From Bacteroidetes bacterium GWF2_33_16 (lineage in GTDB: Bacteria > Bacteroidota > Bacteroidia > Bacteroidales > UBA12077): 64,000 bases of DNA. Where the stretch lies: positions 1 through 64,000 of the forward strand of contig MEOE01000010.1 of assembly GCA_001768565.1 (NCBI GenBank), read 5' to 3'. The notes under the pieces are model-generated. The model was not told the origin of the DNA. It made no database searches and saw only the letters and a program-made list of their open reading frames with translations. Shown piece by piece: positions 45,765-54,836 of this stretch (position 1 is its first letter; each line of letters opens with the position of its first letter). The position numbers and the translations under genes were made by a program.

Positions 45765-48362
45765 CTATTTTGTTCTTTTAACTGGTTTTTTTATTGGTTT
45801 TATTACATCTTTTTTAGGAGGAACAAGTTTCCACGTAAATCTGCCAACTTCTGTTCCTTCAAGCATCTGCCTTACAGCAATTGTATAGTTTCGATTTTTA
45901 AATTTCTCTGGAATATGAAGAAATAAGTTTAAAGGGGTCTTGGAATTAGCTCTGAATTGGATATTTTCTAATTTTGATTCTCCTAAGGGTTTTATAGGAG
46001 CAAATCCAACTTTTCTCTTTTTATTATGCAACACATAAGGAGATCCCTTAAATACTGTTTTTTTCCATACTATAGGAATTTGTAGTAAAACCTTTACATC
46101 TTTTGGAAGTTTAGAAATCACCTCAAGGCTCATTCTTTGGTCTCTATCAGGTAATCCGGGAGAAAAGAAATCAAGCCTTAACCAGCCTTTTTTAGGCAAT
46201 CCGTTTTGTCCTGGTGTTGGTTCATTATTATTAATAGGATCTTCTTCCTGAATTGGATCTGGATCAGGAGCTTGGACATTTTCAGGTTCTTCGTCTGGAA
46301 CAGGGCTTGTTGAGCTTTTCTTCATTTCAACAATATCGAAGTTTTTCCATGTTACATTATTATTCTCACGTATATATCTACAATATTTGTCCCAATCCCA
46401 GTCTGGAATATTTCTTGGATCTGGTCCGGGATCTTCATCAGAATTTACAACAGCCACAAAACAATAATGACCGGTAGCACTTGTAGGTGTCCATTCTAAC
46501 TTATTACTCACAGTAAGAATTTCGCCGATTGGTATAGGATAAGGAAAATCGGTTTCTCCAATATAATTCATAAGCGAAGGTGTAATAAGTGTTGAAGGAA
46601 CAGAATAAAAAGCATGTACTTTAGCATTTGTTGGTTCTGCACCTCCCTGATTCAAAATTCGGAAGTATAAATAATTAATCTGATCTTTTGTTGCATTCTC
46701 GCTTAAGTCATCTCTGTTTCGGTTTGTAACATTTAGTTCTCCATACTCAGCTTGTGGATCAGTTACTTCGCTTGTTCTGTTTATTACATCAGGGCTCCAT
46801 GAAATAAACCCCGCATGAGGTAATCCTTCATCACCAATAAAATCGCGTAAATAGATATCTGGCAATAAGTTTAAACTTTGTGATGTAAATTTCTGCAGAT
46901 CTGGCATGTATATTTCTAAGGTTTCATAAATAGAACCAGTAATATGGTTTGATAATTGAGTCCCATTAATTGAATTGCGAAGAATTTTTCTAATTTGCCC
47001 TGGACTAAATCTATAACCCTGATTGGCAACAGCTAGACTTTGCATCTGTAAAACTACTCCTGCAATTATCGCAGCGGCTCCTGAAGTTCCTCCAAATAAA
47101 TTTGGCTCATCGGTATAAGTACCTGTCGCACCTAGCGAATCAGACGATAACGTTTTAATACCTTCGCCCCATGCATAGCAATCTATACGGTCGCCAAAAG
47201 GAGCCCATGGCATTTTTGCATGAGTAGTTTCATAACCCGCCTGAGAGCAAAGTGATGATTGTGCTGCTGTTACAATAATTGCTCCTGAATCCTTAAAATC
47301 TGGGTTTGGGTCAGCAACTGTTGATGGTTTTAAAATGACTTTTCCTCCTACTTCAAAATCAGTAAAATTAACACAAGAAGTAACACCATCCCCATTTCCT
47401 CCGGGTTCAATAACAATTATTCCTAATGCAGTTGCAAGTCTAATGGCTTCATATTCCAGGTTATTTATTTCAATTGGAACATCGCAAGGTGTACCTGAAT
47501 ACTCTGCTGAAGTGGTTGCTTCAATTAGAAGAACATCTCCAAAACTTAAATATTCTAAACTTTTTAAAATAGCATTGGCAACAGTATCACCAAAATGTGA
47601 AATAACATTCATATTCGAATTTGGAGCTATTCCAATACAACCAATTCCATTATCTTTTGCACCAACAATTCCTATTACAGAAGTACCATGCGCGCGATTT
47701 GCATCATCATTAGAGCCCCATAATAAGTTCGTTAATGGTAAATTTAAGTCTACATGATCTAAGGTCCATCCAGTTTCAATATCGATAAAATTAATACCTG
47801 CACCATCGTCACCGACAAGTGAACTGTCCCAAACAGTTTTTGCAGAAATCCCATCTGGAGCGGCATCTAAATATTTTTGGTATGGATCCTCAGGTAAATT
47901 AGCATATATCTCATCTGTATATGATACTGCTGGTTGTGAATATTTTTTCAATATGCTTGATGATTTTATATTTTTCCATTTTGCCAGATCCTCAATAATT
48001 GATTGGGGATTTATTTCAACTGGACATATAATTTTAAAATACTGAAAGAAGTTACCATCTTTATATGAAGAATCCATCTCTTTGGCTTTAGCAACTAATT
48101 TCATTAATTTTTCCGGTTTAATACTAGTAAATAAAGGACTAATAGCAATACCGGGATATTTTTTAATTAATTGCTCCCAGTCACCAACCTGGAAATCTTT
48201 AATATATTTTGAGACATCAGAACTATAGGGTAATTTAATATGGTCGTGAAAACGCACCACAAGTTGAGTTCTGTAATCATGTCTTAAGAGGGTTGATCTT
48301 TTATTTGTTCTTCTCTTTTTTTCTCTAGTAGATACTTTTTTAAGGTTTACATTTGTTTTCAT
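45765..48362 (-). CDS. Subtilisin-family (S8) serine protease inside the fibre array
   Basis: This 865-residue protein has the S8 catalytic triad: Asp in INFIDIETGW (about 195), His in RAHGTSVIG (about 224), Ser in FGGTSGAAA (about 426). The oxyanion Asn lies in EPGGNGDG. Long regions flank the domain: an N-terminal part of about 170 residues, a C-terminal part with 'PDIYLRDFIGDEG', and an acidic Pro/Glu/Asp linker (about 690-730) before a last beta domain and a basic tail (KKPVKRTK). The N-terminus is strongly basic (KREKKRRTNKRS-like) with no hydrophobic segment, so no signal peptide is visible and no T9SS domain is present. Its place between paralogues 11 and 12 suggests a link to the fibres. 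A processing role is only inference. Confidence 0.88.
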   Translation of the reverse strand: MKTNVNLKKVSTREKKRRTNKRSTLLRHDYRTQLVVRFHDHIKLPYSSDVSKYIKDFQVGDWEQLIKKYPGIAISPLFTSIKPEKLMKLVAKAKEMDSSYKDGNFFQYFKIICPVEINPQSIIEDLAKWKNIKSSSILKKYSQPAVSYTDEIYANLPEDPYQKYLDAAPDGISAKTVWDSSLVGDDGAGINFIDIETGWTLDHVDLNLPLTNLLWGSNDDANRAHGTSVIGIVGAKDNGIGCIGIAPNSNMNVISHFGDTVANAILKSLEYLSFGDVLLIEATTSAEYSGTPCDVPIEINNLEYEAIRLATALGIIVIEPGGNGDGVTSCVNFTDFEVGGKVILKPSTVADPNPDFKDSGAIIVTAAQSSLCSQAGYETTHAKMPWAPFGDRIDCYAWGEGIKTLSSDSLGATGTYTDEPNLFGGTSGAAAIIAGVVLQMQSLAVANQGYRFSPGQIRKILRNSINGTQLSNHITGSIYETLEIYMPDLQKFTSQSLNLLPDIYLRDFIGDEGLPHAGFISWSPDVINRTSEVTDPQAEYGELNVTNRNRDDLSENATKDQINYLYFRILNQGGAEPTNAKVHAFYSVPSTLITPSLMNYIGETDFPYPIPIGEILTVSNKLEWTPTSATGHYCFVAVVNSDEDPGPDPRNIPDWDWDKYCRYIRENNNVTWKNFDIVEMKKSSTSPVPDEEPENVQAPDPDPIQEEDPINNNEPTPGQNGLPKKGWLRLDFFSPGLPDRDQRMSLEVISKLPKDVKVLLQIPIVWKKTVFKGSPYVLHNKKRKVGFAPIKPLGESKLENIQFRANSKTPLNLFLHIPEKFKNRNYTIAVRQMLEGTEVGRFTWKLVPPKKDVIKPIKKPVKRTK

Positions 48363-48433
48363 TTAATTTTCTTTTTGGGTTACTGTAATTTGTTTAATAA
48401 TATCAATTCAAATAATTATCATTACGATTGAAA

Positions 48434-51289
48434 TTAATTAGCTGATGGTTGTATCATTTGAAAATTAGTCCCATCATAAACAGCCATAATAATACTTCCA
48501 GCTTCAATATAACCAGAAATTGGATCAGTATCATGTTTTGCTTTTAATGATTTTGCACCCAGAGAATTAACATTAACAGTGCAATCGTTAACATTGGCTG
48601 AATTTGCTTTAAAAATAATTACCATACCAGCAACATATGCAGAAACTCCTTGAATAGTAACAACGTATGCATCAGACGATTCCAAATCAACTCCATAATT
48701 AAATGATCCATTAGTTGTAGTTTTACCATTAATTGTCAACTGTTGGTTAGTTACTGTTGCATTAAACTCTCCATATATTATTGATTTTGTTCTTGCGGTT
48801 GCTTCATTTGTTCTATCCTGATTATCGATAAAAAGTTTATTACTTCCTGTTTCATAATACCCAGCTCTATAGCCCAAAAAAACATTATTTGTTCCTATTA
48901 TGTTATTATACCCGGCATCGGTTCCTAAAAACAAGTTAAAACCACCATCGGTATGTAAAATACCAGATCTATATCCAATAAATGTATTATAATGACCTGT
49001 TTTCTGTGCATTACCTGATTTATAACCAATAAAAGTGCAATAATTACCTGTACTATCAGAATAGCCTGCCTGGTATCCAATAAAAGTATTATGTGTACCT
49101 GCATATTCATTGTATCCAGTTTGGTACCCGATATAAACATTATAAATAGGTGGAGAACTAATCTTTATCGGATTTTTTCCACTACCAGCATTATGGCCAA
49201 TGTATACATTGCTTCTTCCAGTCATATTGTTATATCCTGTTGAGTCTCCAATATAGATATTATTATTACCCATATTTGCCGGGCCTTCATAATCACCATA
49301 ATTTGTATAACCTGCTTTATATCCAATAAATACATTTTTACTTCCCCTATATGTTGATCTACCCGCCTGATAGCCAATAAATGCATTGTTGTTACCCTCG
49401 TCATTTGTAAAACCTGCCTCATAGCCAATAAATGCATTATTCTTGCCTAATGAGTTTTTGTGACCTGATCTGAAACCAATAAATGCATTAAACTCCCCAT
49501 TTGAATTATTTTTTCCACTCCCATTACCCAGAAAAATATTTTGTTGTCCTGAATCATTAAAATATCCGGCACTATCACCCAAAAAAACATTATTCGACCC
49601 ATTCGAATTTTTATAACCAGCCAAATGTCCCAAAAAAGTATTGTTATTTCCACCCGAATTAGTATAACCGCTCATAAAACCCAAGAAAACATTATTTTCT
49701 CCATGATCATTATTACGACCACTTTCATAACCAACAAATGAATTATATTTTCCGCTAATGTTTTTGCTTCCACTATTATGACCAATAAAATAGTTTTCTT
49801 TTGTCATATCCATAAATTTTGTTGGATCTCCTTTTGTTGGAGTTCTTCCACTTACAGCAAATCCACCAACTTTTCCTTTTGTAATCGAAGTATCATTAAC
49901 ATATATGCGTGTACTATCACTATTAATAAACAACAATTCATTTCCACTACCTTTTGTAGGAGTACGGCCACTTACGGCAAATCCACCAACACTTCCCTTT
50001 GATGCCAGTGAATCGTTTATATAAATTCGTGTGCTATCTTTATTTATAGAAAAATAATCTCTTAAAATTCCCTTTGTTGGTGTTCGTCCACTTACTGCAA
50101 ACCCGCCTACTTTCCCTTTGGTTGTTAGTGAATCATTAACATAAATCCTTGTGCTATCGGGTGTAACTCTAAAATATTCAACACTTCCTCCTAATTTAGT
50201 GGGAGTGCGACCACTTACAGCAAAACCACCAACAGTTCCTTTAGCTGTTGGATCGACAAATACTTTTACTCCATCAGGATAAACAGCAAAAACAGTATCG
50301 TTATTGGCATTTATTACCTGAAATAATGCACCTGTAGTACTTGTTGATTTTACTTCAAGCTTACTCATTGGGTCGTTGGTTCCTATTCCTACATTGCCAG
50401 TATTATAATAAAGCTTATTCCCATTTGCTGCCCATTTGCTGCTATCATAGGGAAATACAACCTGGTTTCCATTGCTCATCTTTAAGGTATCACCAGTTAA
50501 AGTAAGGTTTTGTAATTCGTTTGCAGGATCTGAATCTGCATCGTTCACTCCATCCTGAAGCGGGCTCAAATCCACTGTATTTCCTCCTGAAATACTTAAT
50601 ATCGTTTCATTTAAACTTAATTGCTGTTCATCGGTATTTGTTCCAGTAAAAGCAGCCAGATTTATTTCGGTTGGGTTTGATTTTCTTGTTATTGTTAAAA
50701 CATTATTCGTAAGATTTAAATCCTGAATTTCGTTTGTTGAGTCATTATCAGCATCATCAACTCCATCCTGCAAAATACCAAGATCAATTGTATTCCCTTT
50801 TGAGATTGATAGATTTACACCTTCAAGAGTCAAATTCTGAATTTCATTCAACGAGTCAGCATCGGCATCATTTTTATTTAATACTTCGTTGGCATACATA
50901 GCATACGGAACAGCTAATAATTGACTAGTTCCCATACTTGTTAATCCACTACCTGTATTTACTTCTATCTTCACAAATTTATCAGACACTGTCCAATTTA
51001 TATCCGAAAAAGTACCAATATCGCTGCTTCCATTGCCAATAATTAAATCAACCTGTCCATAATTATTAGTTATTTTGGCATGTTGTTCCCGATAAATGGT
51101 TGTGCCCGATAGAGAACTATCGATTATCGAAATTTGAACAGTTACACTTTGATTTTTAATAAGTTCGCCGGCATTATTTCGTAATACAGCCTGATAATTG
51201 AACTTATTTGGTACTTGTGCATATACAGATACAGTAAGAATGCACCATACCATGATTACAAACGAACACGCTATCTTTCTCATATTCAA
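48434..51289 (-). CDS. Fibre paralogue 12: type B N-domain, 17-residue head, phage-tail-like C-terminus
   Basis: This 951-residue protein has a signal peptide (cut ...SVYAQ) and a type B variant (VPNKFNYQAVLRNNAGELIKN ... VPYAMYANEV). Four Asp-rich units follow (ADADSLNEIQ, DDADNDSTNEIQ and others, about 135-275). Four GGFAVSGRTPTK units lie at about 350-485 (after KG: T, K, S, K). The head has about 18 repeats of the 17-residue type from NYFIGHNSG. The C-terminal 105 residues (GVDLESSDAYVVTIQGVSAY VAGMVIIFKANSANVNDC ... GAKSLK) resemble a domain found at the ends of phage tail fibres, not S74. No coiled coil is seen. Shares of the stalk resemble paralogues 9 and 13. Confidence 0.9.
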   Translation of the reverse strand: MNMRKIACSFVIMVWCILTVSVYAQVPNKFNYQAVLRNNAGELIKNQSVTVQISIIDSSLSGTTIYREQHAKITNNYGQVDLIIGNGSSDIGTFSDINWTVSDKFVKIEVNTGSGLTSMGTSQLLAVPYAMYANEVLNKNDADADSLNEIQNLTLEGVNLSISKGNTIDLGILQDGVDDADNDSTNEIQDLNLTNNVLTITRKSNPTEINLAAFTGTNTDEQQLSLNETILSISGGNTVDLSPLQDGVNDADSDPANELQNLTLTGDTLKMSNGNQVVFPYDSSKWAANGNKLYYNTGNVGIGTNDPMSKLEVKSTSTTGALFQVINANNDTVFAVYPDGVKVFVDPTAKGTVGGFAVSGRTPTKLGGSVEYFRVTPDSTRIYVNDSLTTKGKVGGFAVSGRTPTKGILRDYFSINKDSTRIYINDSLASKGSVGGFAVSGRTPTKGSGNELLFINSDSTRIYVNDTSITKGKVGGFAVSGRTPTKGDPTKFMDMTKENYFIGHNSGSKNISGKYNSFVGYESGRNNDHGENNVFLGFMSGYTNSGGNNNTFLGHLAGYKNSNGSNNVFLGDSAGYFNDSGQQNIFLGNGSGKNNSNGEFNAFIGFRSGHKNSLGKNNAFIGYEAGFTNDEGNNNAFIGYQAGRSTYRGSKNVFIGYKAGYTNYGDYEGPANMGNNNIYIGDSTGYNNMTGRSNVYIGHNAGSGKNPIKISSPPIYNVYIGYQTGYNEYAGTHNTFIGYQAGYSDSTGNYCTFIGYKSGNAQKTGHYNTFIGYRSGILHTDGGFNLFLGTDAGYNNIIGTNNVFLGYRAGYYETGSNKLFIDNQDRTNEATARTKSIIYGEFNATVTNQQLTINGKTTTNGSFNYGVDLESSDAYVVTIQGVSAYVAGMVIIFKANSANVNDCTVNVNSLGAKSLKAKHDTDPISGYIEAGSIIMAVYDGTNFQMIQPSAN

Positions 51290-51308
51290 TGAATTTAAAA
51301 TTAATGAA

Positions 51309-51339
51309 TAAAGATAACGTTTTATATACTAATAATCAA
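51309..51339 (-). promoter_or_regulatory. Promoter of paralogue 12
   Basis: On the minus strand TTG (51337-51339) is followed after 20 bp by TATCTTTA (51309-51316), close to the Bacteroidota pattern TTG-N19-21-TAnnTTTG. The box ends 20 bp upstream of the ATG. Confidence 0.6.
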
Positions 51340-51381
51340 GAGGAATTATTAATCGTAAGAACTTAAAAATAATCGCATAAG

Positions 51382-54300
51382 TTATTCAATAATTGTGATA
51401 TACCAACTCATTCCAGGTATTCCAGAAGAAAAAGTTGAATCTGAAGCATTCTGAATTTTAATAATTACAGTATCATTAGCAATAACTCGCCCATAACTAA
51501 CTACAATTCCATCAGGTAAATCAGTAGCTGGAGTAACCATAACTGTAGCATCGGTTTTTGCTCCACTTACTGTAAAAGATGGATAAATAAATGAAGCAAA
51601 AGGCAGTATCTGTCCAGTTCCAACACTCGTATAAGTATGTTTAATAATATTATTAATTGTCGATCCATTAGTTCCAAATTGCATTGTCCCATTAACACTC
51701 AAATTATTTGAATATGGATCTATACCTATCCCTAATTTATTATAAACAATTAACTTCCTGTTATCAAATTCTCCATATATAAGATTAATTGTATCATTGT
51801 TTGAAATTGATAATTTATTATCACCATTTACACTTCTTCCAGCCATATATCCGATAACAACATTATTATTTCCTGATTCAACATTTATTCCAGCTCTAGC
51901 TCCAATAAATGTATTATTATTACCAGAAAGGCTATTTAAACCAGCTTCTCTTCCTACAAAAACATTATGATCTCCTGTTTTATGTTTCCAGCCTGAAGCC
52001 CTACCTAAAAAAACATTGTAAAACCCAGTGGTATTATCATGTCCTGATTCAACACCCAAAAAGATATTTGAACCTCCCGATAAATTACTAGAACCTGATG
52101 AATTCCCAAGAAAGATATTTTGATGTCCATCAACATTACTAATACCTGCTTGACTACCAATAAACAAGTTAGAAATTCCTTCTGTATTTGATTGACCTGC
52201 TTCAGATCCAATAAAAGTATTTTCGTGTCCTAATGTGTTATTATATCCTGACTGATAACCTAGAAATGTATTACTATAACCACTCGAAGCTTTTGCTCCA
52301 GATTGATTGCCAATATAAACATTTTGATAACCTGAAGAAATATTAAAACCCGCTTCAGATCCAATAAGAACATTTTTTGATCCTGTATTATTTGAATAAC
52401 CAGCTCTATAGCCCATCATAACATTATTATTACCTATGGTATTTGTATATCCAGCCTGGTATCCATTAAAAACATTAAAACCTCCATAGGAATTATTGTA
52501 CCCTGCATAATAACCCATAAAGATATTATATGCACCTGAAAGATTATTATAACCACTTCGGTTACCAATAAATACATTCGAATTACCAGATGTATTTGAA
52601 AAGCCACTTCTATTACCAATAAAAATACTTGAATCACCATTAGCATTGTTGTATCCAGCGAGATTTCCTATAAATACATTATTTGAACCAGTAAAATTTT
52701 TATAACCAGCCTTATCTCCATAAAATGAGTTTTCATGGCCTGATACATTTTTAAATCCTGCAGAGTCACCAACAAAAGTGTTATAACTTCCTGTTGAGTT
52801 TTGTAAACCAGCAAAACTACCTAGGAACGTGTTGTTTATTCCAGTTGTATTAGAGAAACCACTATTATATCCCACAAAAGTGTTATAATTTCCTTCCTGA
52901 TTTATGTAACCAGATTGATACCCAATAAATAGGTTTCCTTTGCCCGAATTAGTATAATAACCACTCTGATAACCAATAAATGAATTACTTTCTCCATTCA
53001 GAAGAGAATATCCACTTTGATAACCAAGAGTTGAATTATACTTACCTGTTGTAATTTTCTGACCACTTTCATGACCAATAAAATAATTGGCTTTTGTTAA
53101 ATCAATAAATTTCTGACCAACGCTTTTTGTAGGTGTTCGGCCGCTAACTGCAAATCCGCCTACCTTACCTTTTGTTAATGAAGTATCGCTTACATAAACG
53201 CGTGTACTGTCTTGGTTTACGAAGAAATATTCATTTGTAAAACCTTTAGTTGGGGTTCGTCCGCTTACAGCAAAGCCACCAACTTTTCCTTTGGAAGTTA
53301 AAGTGTCGTTTATATAAAAACGGGTACTGTCTTTATTGATGTAGAAATAATCCTTAATTACTCCTTTAGTAGGCGTGCGGCCACTTACTGCAAAACCACC
53401 AACCTTACCTTTACTATTGTACGAATCGTTTACATAAACCCTGGTACTATCGGGTGTAACTCTAAAATATTCGACAGTTTCACTTAGTTTTGTAGGAGTA
53501 CGACCACTAACAGCAAATCCACCAACTTTACCTTTTGCATCCGGATCGACAAATACTTTTACTCCATCGGGATAAACTGCAAATACAGTATCGTTATTGG
53601 CATTTATAACTTGAAATAAAGCTCCTGTAGCCGATGATTTAACTTCTAATTTACTTGCAGGATCATTTGTACCAATTCCAACATTGCCTGTGTTATAATA
53701 CATTTTATCGCCATTTAATGCCCAACGGCTGCTATCGTATGGAAATATTACCTGATTTCCATTACTTATTCTTAAGGTATCTCCAGTTAAGATCAGATTC
53801 TGAATTTCATTTGTTGAATTAGTATCTGCATCATTTACTCCATCCTGAATGGGACTTAAATCGACTGTATTACCTGCTGAAATGCTTAAATTTGTTCCCG
53901 TTAGTGTTAAAATCTGGTTATCAGTATTTGTTCCAATGTATTGAGCTAAACTTATTTGTGTAGGGTTCTCTTTATTGGTTATTGATAAAACATTTGCTGT
54001 TAAATCTAAATCCTGCAGTTCATTAGTCGAGTCAGAATCGGCATCCTCAGGAAGCTTTACAAAGCCTCCATTGCTTAAATAAATGGTATCATTAGAAATT
54101 GATATCACTTGTAACTCATTACTTGGATTTGCATCTGCGTCATCTTTATTTTCTACATCTTTTGCGTATAATGCGTATGGAACAGAAACAATTTGGGATG
54201 TTCCAAGATCAGTAAATCCTGTTTGGTTATAAACTGCAACTTTCATGAATTTTGGTTGATTTGCCCAATCTATCGAAAGGAAATCTCCAATTTCGTAATT

Positions 54301-54555
54301 ACCTGTTCCTACCTGCAAACTAAAAACACCATAATTGTTGGTAGTTCCACTATGAATCTCGCTATAAATAGTTGTACCTGAAATTGATTCATCGAGGATT
54401 GAAATACGTATTGTTACAGTTTCGTTTTTAATTAAGTCCCCCGAACTATTTCTAATTACCGCTTGATAATTAATAGCTTGTGGAATCTGACCCGTCAAGC
54501 ATAAAGGCATGATATTCAGCAATATAAATCTTATGGTATAATGTATTTTTTTCAT
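51382..54555 (-). CDS. Fibre paralogue 13: type B N-domain, long 17-residue head, unusual C-terminus
   Basis: This 1057-residue protein has a hydrophobic signal (IRFILLNIMPLCLTGQ) and a type B variant (IPQAINYQAVIRNSSGDLIKN). Four Asp-rich units follow (DDADANPSNELQ and others, about 135-285). Four GGFAVSGRTPTK units lie at about 338-475, all KGKVGG. The head has about 25 repeats of the 17-residue type from NYFIGHESG. The C-terminal domain (IIKHTYTSVGTGQILPFASF ... DGIVVSYGRV ... ISWYITIIE-like end) is a beta-sandwich-like cap, not S74. I recall similar ends in Bacteroidota secreted proteins ('LPDGxxIxYGRV') but cannot name the family. Its stalk is almost the same as that of paralogue 7. Confidence 0.9.
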   Translation of the reverse strand: MKKIHYTIRFILLNIMPLCLTGQIPQAINYQAVIRNSSGDLIKNETVTIRISILDESISGTTIYSEIHSGTTNNYGVFSLQVGTGNYEIGDFLSIDWANQPKFMKVAVYNQTGFTDLGTSQIVSVPYALYAKDVENKDDADANPSNELQVISISNDTIYLSNGGFVKLPEDADSDSTNELQDLDLTANVLSITNKENPTQISLAQYIGTNTDNQILTLTGTNLSISAGNTVDLSPIQDGVNDADTNSTNEIQNLILTGDTLRISNGNQVIFPYDSSRWALNGDKMYYNTGNVGIGTNDPASKLEVKSSATGALFQVINANNDTVFAVYPDGVKVFVDPDAKGKVGGFAVSGRTPTKLSETVEYFRVTPDSTRVYVNDSYNSKGKVGGFAVSGRTPTKGVIKDYFYINKDSTRFYINDTLTSKGKVGGFAVSGRTPTKGFTNEYFFVNQDSTRVYVSDTSLTKGKVGGFAVSGRTPTKSVGQKFIDLTKANYFIGHESGQKITTGKYNSTLGYQSGYSLLNGESNSFIGYQSGYYTNSGKGNLFIGYQSGYINQEGNYNTFVGYNSGFSNTTGINNTFLGSFAGLQNSTGSYNTFVGDSAGFKNVSGHENSFYGDKAGYKNFTGSNNVFIGNLAGYNNANGDSSIFIGNRSGFSNTSGNSNVFIGNRSGYNNLSGAYNIFMGYYAGYNNSYGGFNVFNGYQAGYTNTIGNNNVMMGYRAGYSNNTGSKNVLIGSEAGFNISSGYQNVYIGNQSGAKASSGYSNTFLGYQSGYNNTLGHENTFIGSEAGQSNTEGISNLFIGSQAGISNVDGHQNIFLGNSSGSSNLSGGSNIFLGVESGHDNTTGFYNVFLGRASGWKHKTGDHNVFVGREAGLNSLSGNNNTFIGARAGINVESGNNNVVIGYMAGRSVNGDNKLSISNNDTINLIYGEFDNRKLIVYNKLGIGIDPYSNNLSVNGTMQFGTNGSTINNIIKHTYTSVGTGQILPFASFIYPSFTVSGAKTDATVMVTPATDLPDGIVVSYGRVIANDTVIIKIQNASDSTFSSGIPGMSWYITIIE

Positions 54556-54607
54556 ATTCCAACATTTTTAAATAAAAGAGTAATTTATCTTTTTTTATTA
54601 TAAAAAT

Positions 54608-54615
54608 CAAATATA
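54608..54615 (-). promoter_or_regulatory. -7 box of paralogue 13
   Basis: TATATTTG on the minus strand matches TAnnTTTG exactly, 53 bp upstream of the ATG at 54555. Confidence 0.45.
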
Positions 54616-54836
54616 AACCATCACTAAGATTTATAATTAGTATAAAAAACTTCATTCAATAAAGTTCTGCAGGCAATTGAAACAAAAGAAATTCATTTAC
54701 TTAATAGTATTTTTTTTCCCGTGATTTGTTATAGTAATTTGTCATTTTCTTTTTTAACAATTGATGGTACTCTTACCTTTCTTTTATTGCTTTAACCAAT
54801 AAAAACCTGTTGGATTCATTCGCTTTAATAAATAAT

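Noticed and set aside
45765-48362. T9SS-exported protease
   Set aside because: No signal peptide and no C-terminal sorting domain can be seen; the C-terminus is a basic tail.
15225-54555. Prophage or phage tail-fibre cluster
   Set aside because: S74 and tail-like caps suggest phage, but every gene has a signal peptide, and there is no capsid, portal, terminase, integrase, holin or att site in the window.
15225-54555. Diversity-generating retroelement
   Set aside because: No reverse transcriptase, template repeat or adenine-biased variable region is seen; variation is of whole modules and silent sites.
15225-54555. Invertible promoter or shufflon system
   Set aside because: All genes point the same way, no recombinase is present, and I see no inverted repeats bracketing promoters.
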